NCBI GenBank assembly: GCA_951640165.1
Contig: OX621250.1
Location: 15,773,501 to 15,837,500 of the forward strand
Direction of reading: 5' to 3'
Length of the DNA: 64,000 bases
Source: Pseudoips prasinana
Taxonomy: Eukaryota > Arthropoda > Insecta > Lepidoptera > Nolidae
Made by a program: the position numbers and the translations under genes. Below are positions 15,201-30,200 of this stretch, piece by piece; the stretch's first letter is position 1; every line of letters begins with the position of its first letter. The notes under the pieces were generated by a model. That model had not been told where the DNA came from and did no database searches. It was given only the letters and a program-made list of their open reading frames with translations.

Positions 15201-18200
15201 TTGTACAAGGTCTGCTTAGTTTGGGATCAGATGGCCATGCGTAAATTATGTCCCAGGATATTATTATGTAATCGATATAAGTTTACGAGAACACAAGTTC
15301 AATTCTTCATTTATTTTAATGAGAAATGAGTCTACCTATTTTGTCTGTTTCGATCACTTACGGTATTAGATGCGTCTTGAAGTCAGATATAGAGTCAGTT
15401 TCTGTCACAGTCCAATTTCAATTGTTTGAAGAAAAGGTTTCTTATTCAATTTTGTTATTGATACATTTGAGATAAATTCCTTGTAACATTTGAATATCAA
15501 CAATATTATTTGTAGATAATCAGGGATTTTTGTTTATCATTTATTGAGATTTTATGTTTTACAAAGAGCCAATCACAGAACTAGAATTTTATTTTTTTGG
15601 TGTAAACCAGTTTTTATATATAGTAATGACACGTAGGTGCCTATTTATATTTGCGTAGTATTTTTAACATAGCTACCTATCTTGTGTCAATGTTTTCCGA
15701 TTCACTTCACACCTTGATATCAAACAAGAAGTAAATCTCTGAATGAATGCGGTCCGGTTATTGACCTTCGTTATAAGTGGCACAAGTATCAAAAACTTGC
15801 GCTTGTTTGTTTGGAATGAACCTATGGAATGAAATATAAATTTGCCGCTTTTTTCGTTTACCCTAATAATTAGTAGGGTAAATGAAAAAAGCGGAATATT
15901 AGTAGGATGAATGAAAAAAAGCGGAATTATAATATTAGTAAATAAAAAAAAAGATAAATAAGTCTCCAACTAGCGGAGCATACAAGTTAAATGTTTAGCC
16001 CATTTACATTAGGATGATGGGGTCTTCACAGACAAACTGTCAACATTTAAAAAAGCCATAGTAATATATAGTTGATCTGAGTCTTTATGTAATTTGTGTC
16101 CGTCTATTATATGTTAGTAAAGTACCCCGCGACACAGGGATTAAATACCCCAATGCGGGTGTTGTCTTAAAAAAATAAACAAAAAAATATTGTAGGATAA
16201 ATGAAAAAAAGGCGGAATTTTTGTGTATCTTTACATTGTATTTTCGTTGCTAAATCACGTAAACGGCCGATAATTTTAGTCAAAATGGTTCAGCCGTTTT
16301 TGCGTGATTGAGTGACAAACATGCATACATAAACATATGTTTGGAACATAGGTAAATCTTACAAATTTATAATATTAGTACGAAAAATAAAAAAATATAG
16401 TTATGTTTTTCTATTTAATGGAGACCCTTGATATACACATCGGTTACAATTGATTTCTAAATCGTGGGATGTACTGTGTGTGGGGCGCAGTTAGTTGGTT
16501 TATAACGATATAAAAAATATCTGCCTCTTAAAAACATATCAGAATGCAGAAGATGAATTTTTTATGATATGATAAGATAATGGGAATAATTATTTATTTA
16601 TGGTTTATGGAGTTAAAGAGTACTTATTGAATGTAGAAGTTGAATTTGAAGTTGGCGTGGTTGGTAAATGCTTGCCTTTAACGTCAGGCCGTGGCGTCAA
16701 TTCCCACCTAGGACAGATATTTATCTACATAAACATGTTGGTTTGTCCTGTGTCTGGGTGTAAAGTATATCAGTTATCTGATTTCTATAGTACACACGGA
16801 TACATATCAAGCTATACATTTGAAATATAAGCTGACCTCTCATTGTATCTCTGACATTGTCACACAGATCATCCTAGCCCCAAACTAAGCAAAGCTTGTA
16901 CTATGGGTACCAGGCGACGATATACAAACTTATATAGATAGATAAATATCCATGACTCAGAAACAAAGATTCGTGCTCATCACACAAATATTTGCACTTA
17001 CCGGGATCGAACCCAGGACCACCAGCTTCGTAGGCAGGAGCACTACCAACTAGGCTACGGTGACCGTCATGGATGGAAATCCTATACAAGTAGCTGTCCT
17101 GTAGCCGTGCGTACAAGCTCTGTGTAATTTGGGATCAGGCCGTGTGTGAATGAAGTCCAAGGATATTATTATTATTGAACGTTAAGTTACATTTGGAATA
17201 TTCAATCGGAAAACTTTATTATTAAGCTCGAATTGACAATTTTTTAATATTGTTTTGTCCTAAATACCGCTTTTTAAAGGTCCTGTGTTAGAATATGCTT
17301 AAAATGTTTTTGTGCTATTTGTTTCCTTGGATTGGATTGGAGGATCAGTCATTAAAGTGGCGTTATTTCCTGGACTAATTAAACGTGTAGGGATAGCTGG
17401 AGAGACCCGCAGTTGACCCTACGTTGATATAAATTGCTCATCATAAAAATATACATGTTATCTGTAAGAATGTTTAAAACTATAAATAGTACGGTATATA
17501 TGATGATACCACTCTCATATCTCCGCTAGTTACTGTCATATCTACAGGGCTGTTTTGACTGATCTCCATAGTAACTGAACATAATATGACGATCAACATG
17601 ATATTCGCCAGTCAAAGTCAAAGTGATTGGCGCATATTTTGATATGGTTCGAGTGAACTTGTGTATCGCCCACCGAATAATATCAATCATATGTGTTTCA
17701 TTATATGTGGCTGACCGTACATTAATAGAATCCCGTAATGGAGAAGGAAATGAATGGAGATTTAAATTTTACAGAACAAATATCAAGATTGTAAGAGCAA
17801 CATTTTTCAATGACGTAAGAAATATTTTTTATCAAGCAGATTAATAATAATGATTAGCTATTACCAATGATTTATTTATTAATAAAGGAACAATGGACCT
17901 GTGATATATATTTTATATAATAAATAGATACAAATATTTTAGAACAACTAACACATTATTTCATCCTGAATTAGGCAGAGCCTGTACTATGGCAACTAGA
18001 TAACTGATAAATATATTTTTTTCATATTTCCTGACATTATTCACACACGGCTATCTCCTTAGTTTGGTATCAACTAAGCAGAGCTTGTACTATGGAAACC
18101 AGATAACTGATATACTAAATACATACTTATACTAGATAATATATATACTAGATAATAATACTATACTTATATGTATACTTCTTAGTAAATACGACTTACA

Positions 18201-21200
18201 CCCAGACGCAGAACAATTGTGCTCATCACACAATGATTTGCCCCGGGTGGGGTTCGAACCCACGACCTCTGCATATTTTTATGTTTTGTTGCAACACAAG
18301 TAAAACGTAATATTTAACATGCAATACTAAAAAGATGATGATTGTGAAACTTCCTAAAGAATGAATTCTCCATCTTTTGGTATATCCCGATTGTATAGCA
18401 ATATTTAGCGTTGTGACCATGGCTAAAGTAAGTCAAATATTCATGCCGACACAATAAAATGTAGCATACGACAAAGATATTTATTTTTGTTAGAACCAAA
18501 ATACAACTTATTGTTCCAACGAAAAAAGACAGACAAATGACAATTACTAAGTTTCAGTGTTCTCCTTGGATAGATGAACTTTTTTCCTATTTATTGGTTA
18601 CTAGCTGTGCCCCGCGGTTTTACCCGCGTTAAATTTTATAAATTATCACAGCTCTCTTATAGGTGATAGCGTGATAATATGTAGCCTATATGTTGACCCG
18701 ACCTCTTAGTAATATTCATGCAAAATTTCAAAATTCACGCAGTACTTTTTGAGTTTAGCCCGCACATAGATACAGACAAACAGACAAAATTCTAAAAACT
18801 ATATTTTTGGCTTCGATATCGATTGTAGAACACGCCCCAAGTATCCTTTAAAAAAATATTTAATGTACAGTTTTGACTTTCCTATGATTTTATTATATGT
18901 ATAGATTTGTTAAATATTATAAAAAGAAATAAATTTGAATTATGTTTGTCCTAGATTCCAAGCTAAGAACACGATCCTGGCAACAGGCGGCACCGGACGC
19001 TCGTACTTCAGTTGTACCTCGGCGCACACTTGCACCGGCGATGGAACCGCCATGGCAGCCCGTGCTGGTCTGCAGAACGAAGATATGGAGTTCGTACAGT
19101 TCCACCCTACTGGTAAGTAGAAACATTCTTCTTGCAGTTCTGATCTTAGTGTGAGGACGGAGTAGCCAACAGTATTTTCATACCGAATGCTGAGTGAAAC
19201 CAAATACTTTGGTGGTATGATCTAATAGTCCGACTGGCTAGATACCATCCACACATTTGATAAGATTTTCGGTCCGATTTATAGAAGACTTACCGAAGAG
19301 CGAAGCACGTGCTAAGCGAAGCACGTACCGGGCCGCTACCCGGTACGTGCTTCGCTACGCTTTTAAGTATTAGTACAAATTGTTTGTATATGGTAGTATA
19401 GAAATATGTTGATTTTACACTTTTTCGAGACTTTTTTAAATTTTCTCTACGTACAAACCTTCCCTGGACTTCCACGAATAATTTAAGACCAAAATTAGCC
19501 AAATCGGTAAAGGCGTTGTTGAGTTATAACATTACAACGAAAAGTGGCATTGATTTTAATATATATAGATAGATAGATAGTGATGTGTGGTGACGGCGGC
19601 GAATATCAGAATATCATCACTATTAATCACCCTCATCTCATCCCATGGGGGGCATAGAAGTCGACCCGAGGGAATATCTACTAGAGGACGGGCAGCAGCT
19701 TCTTTCTGTGTACTATGACCGTCTTCCTGCAATCGCCAACGCGTCCACCAAGCGTGGTGTTTATAGCATATCCCCTCAGGAGGCTTTTGGCCTTATTACA
19801 GCTGTTATGATTATAGAAGAGTCAATGGTTGAAGTGTCATATATTCCCTCACTCCACACTATGTTGGACATGCGATAGTTTAGACTAGACCTGCAGCAGG
19901 ATACCGTAGGGACTAGATCCCATTCTATGTCATTCGTCGGGGCTGTAAACACTAGTTGTAAAACCAAAAAAATGTGCCAACATAAGCACACATTCAATCA
20001 AAACTAATATCTTAAACGTTGGCATTTTTCAATCCAATGTTAGACAGTAGCCTCACCCAATTCTCTCTATTCTGCTGTGTAGTTTACCTGTATTTTCTTA
20101 ATTTGAAGAATTTACCTCTATTCAAATTTTAGTTTTCAAAGCTTTTTCGCAATTCAAGGCGTCACGTTGCATCCATACATACAAATTTTTAAGTTAATAA
20201 TTGTTACAAGATACGCCAGGGCTAACACGCTAACACACACACTCACCTCAACAGCAAACAACTGTTGTAAGATGCAAAGGTGAGAAGGTTATCACAAAAA
20301 AATACTTCTTTATATGGAAACATAATTACGTCAATATATTTATGAACATATAATTACGTCAATGACGTTGCTTCTTTGACGTCATTCATCATATGACATT
20401 TTCTTCTCCGCCAAGTGTATCTTTGGCCCTGTACCAATTCTATATGGGTTACAAAAACATGCGCAACACATATGAGTTTGGATATCAATATGTTGTTTCC
20501 TTATTTGTGGTAAATACAATAACAGAAAAGGGGTGAACTGTCTTTATCTATAAGCTGCAATACTTGTAAATACATGATAATGTTGACTGTTTTACCAAAA
20601 TAAGTTGATACGAAGAGCGGCATATTTTACCCAGGCTATGCTACATATTGTTTAATTGCTTTTGAACCTTATTCCAAATTTATAAGGTAGAAATTCATAT
20701 AGTTTCTATTAGAACGCAGCTTCTTAAGGATAATAGAGGTGTTCAGTATCTCCTTTTATGTAATTAATAAACGCTTACATTAGTTTCCAAAATACCAATA
20801 CTTGTTACATCACATGACGCAGATTCTTGTTTTTTGGGTTTTCGCTATCGATTTAAATCCTGTTTTGGAGACAGATAGGTCCGTACGTATCTTATACTGT
20901 TTATGTTTCCCGTTATTTAAATCGGCTAAAAAGGAGCCACCAAAATAAAGCATATCGTCGGTGATCATTAAACTAAAAATGGTTGCTACGATATTATAAT
21001 CCTTATTTCGTCCTGAGCATAAGATTATAAATGCGTAGCCAACATTTTTACAAACAAAGTCATGGGTTCGATACCCTGCCAGGACAGATATTTGTGTGCA
21101 TGAACATGTCTGTTTGTCTTGAGTTGGGGTTTAATTATCTATATAAGTATGTAATTAACACAGTAAAGTAGTATATCAGTTATCTGGTTTCTATACTACA

Positions 21201-24200
21201 GACTCTTCTTAGTTTGGAATCGGATGGCCGTGTGTGAATAATGTCCCAGGATATTATTAGTATATCATACCCCTGGGATGTAAGTAACACTAATAACATT
21301 AATCATGAAAACGATAAATTATCTTTAATAGGATTTTAATCCCATCAAACAATTCGTTCGATCCGTGATGTAACTGTCTAGATTTATCCCAGCTTGGTGG
21401 AAGGGAGATTTGTATTCCACGCCTTCCTTACACAAGTCCAAAACAGTATATTGAACCCATGACTAACTAGGTAGGTACTATTTGCATACGGTATGATTTT
21501 CCATTGTTTCGTATTCTGCCTATTGTACGCTTTTTCAGACAGTATTAAGAAAAGAAATCTTTTGTTTCACGCTGAGTATAATTCTACGTTTCGGTTCATT
21601 ATTTTTTGCTACGTTCATTATTATATTTCTAGGAAGGCCATACGCAATTTTGCTTTAACAAGATCTGTTATTTCTTAGTAATGTACTCTGTTATGACTTG
21701 TGAGTTGTAACTGCCTTGATGGGCGAGCGGTAGATAGATAGATAGGTACACTTTATTGCAAATCACAGAATAAAGATTAGAATACAGATAAATAACAGGA
21801 TAATTATGCACGTGTGGCGCAGCGGCTAAGACAGTCGTCTCGCCGCTTCGGGTCGCGGGTCCGAGTTCCGCGCCGGACAACTATTTGTGGGACCCATAAA
21901 TAGATGTTCTGAGTCTGGATGTAATTTGTGTCCGTCTATTATATGTATGTTTCTAAAGTACCCCGCGACAAAGGGATCAGATTCATTAATGCGGGCGTTG
22001 TCTTTAAAAAAAAAGATATATAGATGTAATTTCAATTTATGAATATATAACAATTTGCGGTCTTATCGCATAAGAGTGATTTCTTCCAGGTATAGTTTTC
22101 AACTGTAGATAGAACACCTAGGATTTTATGGTTCTGGGTTCAAACGGGGCAAAAACTATAGTGGCATTTATTTGTTAATTTGAAAATGAGTATAAATAAG
22201 CCCGGGGAGTGAATGTCGGCGGTGTTAACGCCTCTGCCTTGGGGAGCACGTATCATGGGAGTGAGGAAAGATGATTCATGCCATAGTCGCCACGCTTGGT
22301 AGACGTGTTGGCGATCTCAGTATGATGGCCATAGTACACAGTCAGACGCTGTTGCCCGTCCTCTGGTAGTTATCCCTCGGGTCGGCCCCCCACGGGATGA
22401 GATGGGGTGATCCGTCACCATATAGCGGATTATTTTTTCTTTCTATCACGTGATACGAAACCTTCAATAAGGGTTTTAAACCCATAAGAAAAGTATTTTG
22501 TTCTCGTCATCCGTTATCGCAACGGAAACCAAGATTTCTTTTAGAATTCTGTACTCTGAATACATATAGTATCGGAACTTAAGTATAGATATCATCATGT
22601 CATCCGCTTTTGGACAAAGCCTTCCTCAGAATATTTGCAAAATAGATTTATGTTCATAATTTGGAGGCATGTGCCATATTCGCCACGCTTGGTAGAAAGG
22701 TTGGCGATCGCAGTATGTTGGTAATAGTACACAGAGACGCCGCTGCCCGTTCTCTGGTAGATAATCCCTCGGGACGAGTTCTACACCCCTCCCTAGCCGT
22801 CAGCCACACGGCAGTATAGATATATTGGGATTTTAACAATATTTGTTTCCTTAGGTATCTACGGCGCGGGTTGTCTTATGACTGAGGGTTGTCGCGGTGA
22901 GGGTGGGTTCCTGGTGAACGCGAAGGGCGAACGCTTCATGGAGCGGTACGCGCCCGTCGCCAAGGACTTGGCCAGCCGTGACGTCGTCTCCAGGGCCATG
23001 ACTGTCGAGATTATGGAAGGTAAGGAAATTTAGAATTTTTATATGATATATGTTTAATAATTATAAAAAAAATAGACAGAACCATTGACATTATGTAGTA
23101 AAAATATTAGACTTAAACTAGATAATTAAACATAATCTCTTGACAATAACTTGAAACGAGCTAGCTAAATATCATTGCTACAATAAATTAAATTTGATAA
23201 ATGTTTTCATACAATATGTACCTAAATATCTATGTTACTAGAAATAATAATGTATACAACTATATTACTACAAACATGTTCTGACTATTTACAAGCACTT
23301 TTTTAAAGTCTACGTGAATAAAAACCTTTTTTATTTTATTTATTTAATTAGTTATTCTGCACATGCTCTTCTGTTCCCCTTCATACTAAATAGGCATATT
23401 ATACTGTTGGTTTATTTGGCCTGTTGGTCTACTGATTAGTGACAATGCTCGGCCAGAAGACGTGGGTTCATTCCCCACCAATCTTTGTGTGATGAGCACG
23501 ATTATTTATTCTGTGTCTGTGTGTAATTTATCTATAACTAGCGGCCCGGTACGTGCTTCACTACGTATAAGGCATAGTAATAAAAAAAATATTATTAAGT
23601 TAATTTATTCAAACCACAAAATATTTTAAATTGCTAAAACATGTTGATTTTACAGTTTTTCAAGACCTTTTTTAAAATTTTCTCTACGTACAAACCTTCC
23701 CTGGACTTCCACAAATAATTCAAGACCAAAATTTGCCAAATCGGTAAAGGCGTTGTTGAGTTATAACATTACAACGAAAAGTGGCATTGATTTTTATATA
23801 TATAGATACCAGTTGTTTATTTGCCATAGTACAGGCTCTGTCTAGTTTTTGATTCGACGGCAGTTATTAGTGTTAATTTTCTCAAATTCAAATAATCAAC
23901 TGCCTGCATTGAAGTGAGGAAAATTTTAGCTACTCTGAACACTCTGATAAGAGACTCTAGGTTCATTGGGTTATAAAGATAAATCAACTACAACTTTTAA
24001 AATAGTTATTTACTAAATTGTAAAATATTAAGTAGATACTAAAAAAATTGTATCATATTTATTGTCCAAGTTGTATTACAAATTTAGTATTAACTAGCTG
24101 TGCCCCGCGGTTTTACCCGCGTTAAATTTTATAAATAATCGTAGGTGATAGCGTTATAATATGTAGCCTATATGTTGACCCGACGTCTTAGTAATATTCA

Positions 24201-27200
24201 TTTAAAATTTGAAGTAAATCCATGTAGTACTTTTTTGTGTTTAGCCCGGACAGACAAACAGACACACAGACGAAAATTCTAAAAACTATATTTTTGGCTT
24301 CCATATCGATGGTAGATCACGCCCCAAGTATCCTTTTTAAAAAATATTCAATGTTTTGACTTTCCTACCTTTACCAAACAGTTTTGACTTTCCTACCTTT
24401 TATTATATGTATAGATAATAATAGTAGAAGTCAGTCGTATATTTTGGAACAGTATTTATTGTGTATAGCGATCAAGGTTGATAGAAATGAATCACTTGTA
24501 CTACTTCGACCTTGCTGAGCTAACAGTTTAAGTTGTCAGATGGAACGTTTTGTTTGTTTTGTAACCATTAACCATCATTATAACGAAGTTATACTGCGCA
24601 ATTGCTATTGAAGTAATAACGTCAATCATCTCTTTGACGTGTACCCGTATAAGCTAACATTGCGTTTGGTTCATTAATTTGTTGACATAATATTTTACGT
24701 TGTACTAAGGGAGAATTATTAAAAAAACATGCCTTAATTGAAAACTTGCCTCGTTTTTAAAGTGGGATTGAGGTTGAATTTTTAAAGATCAGATTTAAAA
24801 TAGAGAAGAAAAAAAGTATAATTCAGAAAGCAAAAACTATTTTAAATCCGTATCTTGTTCACATACACAAGTGTTTTAAAGTTTAATAAAATTATATAGG
24901 ATAGGTGTCCCATTCTGGAGTGGACTGTTAGTATGGCGCTTCTATATATGGCGCGCTCTTTATCTAATTTGATCATCAAATTCTTGTAACTTCGTTAGTT
25001 TCAAGGTAATTAAAGTTCTGTTTTTACAGTTAGGCTTTATTTTCGGTAAATTTTAGTACTGAGACATAAACAAGAGTCCGCACCCCAATTCTAATTACTA
25101 ACCAAACAAGTCTGAAACTATCATCAGGCTGTTTAGTTTGCGTTATAATATGACTAAGGAAAGTCGGTGGACTGATTCTTAGAAATAATTATGTTTATGG
25201 AGAAGTTAAGGTCAATATAAAATTACTTATTAGTCTCTAGACTAGATTGTAATACACATAAAGTACTATACCTGGTACTTTATTAAATAATAAAAATTAA
25301 AAAAAAATAGGCTGTTTAGTTTGCGTTATGAATCACGGTCTAAGCGAAATTTTATATACGTTTCAGTGTTTTCTGTGCATTGTATGTATATATTTACAGT
25401 GCCATCTAGCCCAAACTAAGCAAAGCTACACAGCAAGCTAGGCTCAGCTTGGGCTAGGTGGCACTGTGCGATATTTACTGAATAACTTGTACAGTAAATC
25501 TAGTACTCCGCTTGTTTTACTACGTTACGACCATTCCCAGATATGTTAGGCAAACTGAATTTTCGAACCCCGAAAGCACTCTGTAAATATTATTGAAATT
25601 GTTAAAAATACGTCAAATGTACTGAATTCAAATTATATTAGAAGTTGTGTACAGTGGCGATCATACTTGATGTTTTATGTAAGCCACAATGGCAGAATAA
25701 TAATATAAATGCCTAATAATAATAATTCGTTGAGTGAATCTCCCTCTCTCGCAATGTATGCGTTATACCTCGCATTTCATGTGAAGCGTCTGAGGTGTAC
25801 ATCTACAATGTTATATAAATTTTAAATTTTAAAAACCCTTCACATTTGTCATAGTATTCTACTAGTCTAGCTCTTTATTTCGATACCCATATAGAGGGAG
25901 CTGTGAAAATAAATAAGTAATTCGCTATTTTGCGATAGCGGCCATCTTTATAGTATTTTGCAGTTTATAGGAGAAAGTTGTGTAAAAATATGTTATACGC
26001 CATCTTGTTGCGGCGGCCATCTTAGACCGATTTTCATTGGACATAGCTAAGAACACTCCCGACTAACTCACCTTTCAAACAAAGAAATACAAAATCAAAA
26101 TCGGTTCATCCGTTCGAGAGCTACGAATCCACAGCCAGACACACACATACACGTTAAACATATAATTAAAAGAGTTAAAAATAAGATAAGGTTATCCAAA
26201 CGATTATGTACCTATATTTGTGTGTGCGTCGCTCTCTTTTGTTCCACCATGTTCATGTAATATGCATAGATATAGCCATTGTTTATTGTAGGTACATACT
26301 ACATACATACATCTGTGACCTTGTACGATGTATTGACGTTCTTTCTACCACCAAATCGTTATTGTTAGGGTCAAAATGTAATAACAATAATACATTACAT
26401 CAAATAGTGTATATGTGGTTGTGGAATAAATATAAATTATATTTGTTTGCGGTTATTAATACCTGTTATTATTAAATTCATTGTACTGGCGTATTATTGC
26501 TCTTCTGTGACATATTAGGATGGACTTCTATTGAATTAATTAAGGAAACCGCACTTCATTAGGCACATATATGTAGGGTTTCCATCCATCCGGGTTTCCC
26601 CGGATTTGTCCTATTTTAGAGGGCGTCCGGGGAGCGTCTGGGCTAGATTTCATTTGTAGACCGGGTTTAACATTTTAAAATATTCAGTGTGGCACACGCA
26701 GTGAAGCGCAGGTCGAATATGACTGTTGACATGTCCGAAATCTCGGCTCCAAAATTCGAGGTTTTCACGTGTCTTGTCCTGGTTGCCAAATTTTAGAGAT
26801 GGGAACCCTACATGTATGTACTCTTGATATAAAAAGTTAGGAATCACCCCTTTTGTTAATTTTTTCCGCCCAGTGTATTATTTCAATAAATGAGTTTAGT
26901 TTTTTAAGTTAGTAAAGCGAATTTTCGAATACTGTTTTGACCAAAAGTGTCTTTTACCTTGAAAACATGCAGTTGTTCTATGGTCATTTTAATTTTACTG
27001 TGATGTGTAGAAAATTAAAGTTGAAGAAGATTAAATTAATAAATATTTAGGACATATCACACAGCTCCATCTAGCTCAAACTAAGCAAAGCTTGTTCTAT
27101 TGTATATTAGACAACGGATAGACATACTTTTATTTTTGTTAATAAATACATATAAGACACAAAACACTACAAAATTTGACACTATTAAAATTTACAACTC

Positions 27201-30200
27201 CCTACTCATTTTTTTAACCCCCGACGCAAAAAGAGGGATGATAAAAGTTTGATGTCGATGTCTGTCTGTGTGTCGTTCTTAGCTATGTTTCGTTAATATC
27301 GGTTGAGCAGGGTAAGAGTATCAACTTTTCCAAAATTACGTAATTATTATTGGAGTCGGGGGTTTTCTAACGGTTAGGTTGTGTATAAAGGTGTGTTAAT
27401 TATTATTTTATTTGATTTTATCAGTTATCTGGTTTCCATAATACAAGCTCTGTTTAGTTTGGGATCAGATGGCCGTGTGTCAATATTGTCCCAGGATATT
27501 AATTAAGATACCTTAGGGACACCGACTTCTTAGTATTAAAATGAATTACCATTGACCTTGTTACTATATGTTAGGTCGTGGGTGTGGACCCGAGAAGGAC
27601 CACGTGCACCTGCAGCTGCACCACTTGCCCCCCGACCAGCTCAAGCAGCGCCTGCCGGGTATCTCGGAGACCGCTATGATCTTCGCGGGCGTCGACGTCA
27701 CCAAGGAACCGATCCCGGTGCTCCCCACCGTGCACTACAACATGGGCGGAACCCCCACTAACTTCCGTGGAGAGGTAAGGTAACACTCATGGAGAACCCC
27801 ACTATGTCGGAGTTGTTGAAGCTGCATTCTATTGGCGGATTAAATAACGCCTTAGTGCTTAACAGCTTCTGAAGCATGATGACTGTATTATTTGAGCTTA
27901 TAGCTACCGCCACGTTCCGCCACAAACTCTGTCGCCTAAAGTGGAAATTTCATCCTTATCACCTGCATGAATGGTCACCTACCACCGTGCGTTTAACAAG
28001 GAACTTTTTGCTGCGCACTACCGCTCTGTGGAATCAATTAGCTGCTGAGGTATTTCCGATCCGGTATGACATGGCAACCTTCAAGAAGCGAGCCTGTTTA
28101 TTTATTAAAGGCCGGCAACGCACTTGAGGCTCCACTAGTGTTGCGAGTATCCATGGGCGGCAGTTATCACTTACCATCACTGATCCACTTTCTCGTTTGC
28201 CATACATACTTACTTTACTTGTTTTATTTACTTAAAAAACACATTCATAATAAAAAAAAGTTATACATCAATAACACCAGGTGTTACAAGGCTTAATACT
28301 AATATTTTATAATAAATTTAAGTCGTACCTTGATATAGACAGAACCATTCAGACAATGAGTAGTAAAAATATAGCTAAAATTTAAAATTTCGATAATCAA
28401 ACCTATACATGATCTCCTTGACCATAACTTAATATAAGCTACCTAAATATCATTCTATTATAATATAAGTCTTATTGTAATTTTTTTCATACAATCCGTG
28501 TACCTAAATATCTATATGTACCTAGAAATAATTATAAATTGATTAATTCATTACATGTTCCTACAAACATGTTCTGACTATTTAGAAGCGCTTTTTTAAA
28601 GTCTACGTGAATAAAAACATGTTTTTTATTATTTACTTACGGATGGACTAGGTTACCTGTTAAAGCAGAGATTTTAAATGTGTTACTGCCTTATTAGACA
28701 TAATTTTAAAGTTATAATTTGGACAATTACAAGTGTTTGTGATTGACTGCAAAAGTGCTGAGTATATACAAAGTGTAATATAATCAGAGGACGTAACTTT
28801 AGGAGGACTGCTATGAAACTGAACCAATTGATCCAAATCAGTTTGTGAAATCCGAAAAATATAAAAAATCTGTTTAAAAAGAATAATATTTAAAAACTGA
28901 TCGTTATATTTGTATGGGGAGTTCATATTGTTTTAAATGTATTTTGCATATTGAAGTCCTAATCGTTTGATAGGCTAATTATCTTTAACCTTTGTGCTGC
29001 TTATGGTACACCTTGTAAGTATATTTTACTCAATGGTTCTAGTTCATCGTTCTTTCTCAAAACCTTCAACAAAAGCATGGCAAAGTAGTAGTAGGAGGTT
29101 TTTGATTACCTGATTTTATGATTCTACTAGCTGTGTCCCGCAGTTTCACCCGCGTTAAACTTTATAAATTATCACAGCTCCCCTAAGAAGGTGATAGCGT
29201 GATAATATGTAGCCTATATGTTGACCCGACCTCTTAGTAATATTCATGCAAAATTTGTAGTAAATCCATGCAGTACTTTTTGAGTTTAGCCCGGACATAC
29301 ATACAGACAAACAGACAAAAATTCTAAAAACTATATTTTTGGCTTCGACATCGATTGTAGATCACACCCAAGTATCCTTTAATAAAAATATTCAATGTAC
29401 AGTTTTGACTTTCCTACGATTTTATTATATGTATAGATTGGCAAACGCAGTATAGTGACCCGCGTCGTAATGAGACGTAACTCAAGCGTATACACGGTTG
29501 CGAGACATAAACTATGATAAAGAAAGACAGCAGAACGGCGAGTGAAGACGAATGAGAGAGTTGAGAATATGTTAAATGACTGCACGTGTGCCGCAGCAGT
29601 TAAGATAGTCCCCACTACTTCATTGCCCTGGTTCGAATCCCGCGCACGACAACTATTTGTGTCAATTTGGTCACTTATACGTTTATAAAGTACCCGCCAT
29701 ACAGAGATTAATTTACCTAGTTCGGACGTTGTTATTTTAAAGAAACATTAAAAATATAGATTACAGACTATGGAAACAGACGTGGAAAGATTAAATTTTT
29801 ATTATGTTGACTATTGTTGTTGGACACCTGATACGAAATTACAATAATAATAATGTTCAAAGAAATTAAAATAAAAACATGAGACAGATATCTTTTATGT
29901 AAATACCTCTGTGAACTATATTATGCGTGTACGCGTTATCGCATGCCGAGGTCAGGTTTATCAGCTTTACGATACTCCCTGTGGTTTAGTAAACACAAAT
30001 AATTTATTCGTTTGACTCCTGCTTGATGTGTCACTATGATTAATTGTACTATCAACCCGTGCTCGTTCCCTGAACCTATTCAAGAAAGGATATTGTTATA
30101 GTCCTTGTTGTAGTAAAAGTAACACTTCTTTACGCGACTTGGGGATATCTGGTGGATGCGTGACGGAAGCGCTACGAAAAGTGTGATGGGGCGGAGCGAA

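Noticed and set aside
18917..19203. Open frames on the minus strand across the SdhA exon at 18955 and similar frames over other SdhA exons
   Set aside because: They are shadows of conserved coding sequence on the plus strand.
21807..21880. tRNA gene candidates (A and B boxes at 21807, 14311, 45110, 59520 and others)
   Set aside because: They lack a foldable acceptor stem and carry long non-tRNA tails shared among copies, so they are SINEs.
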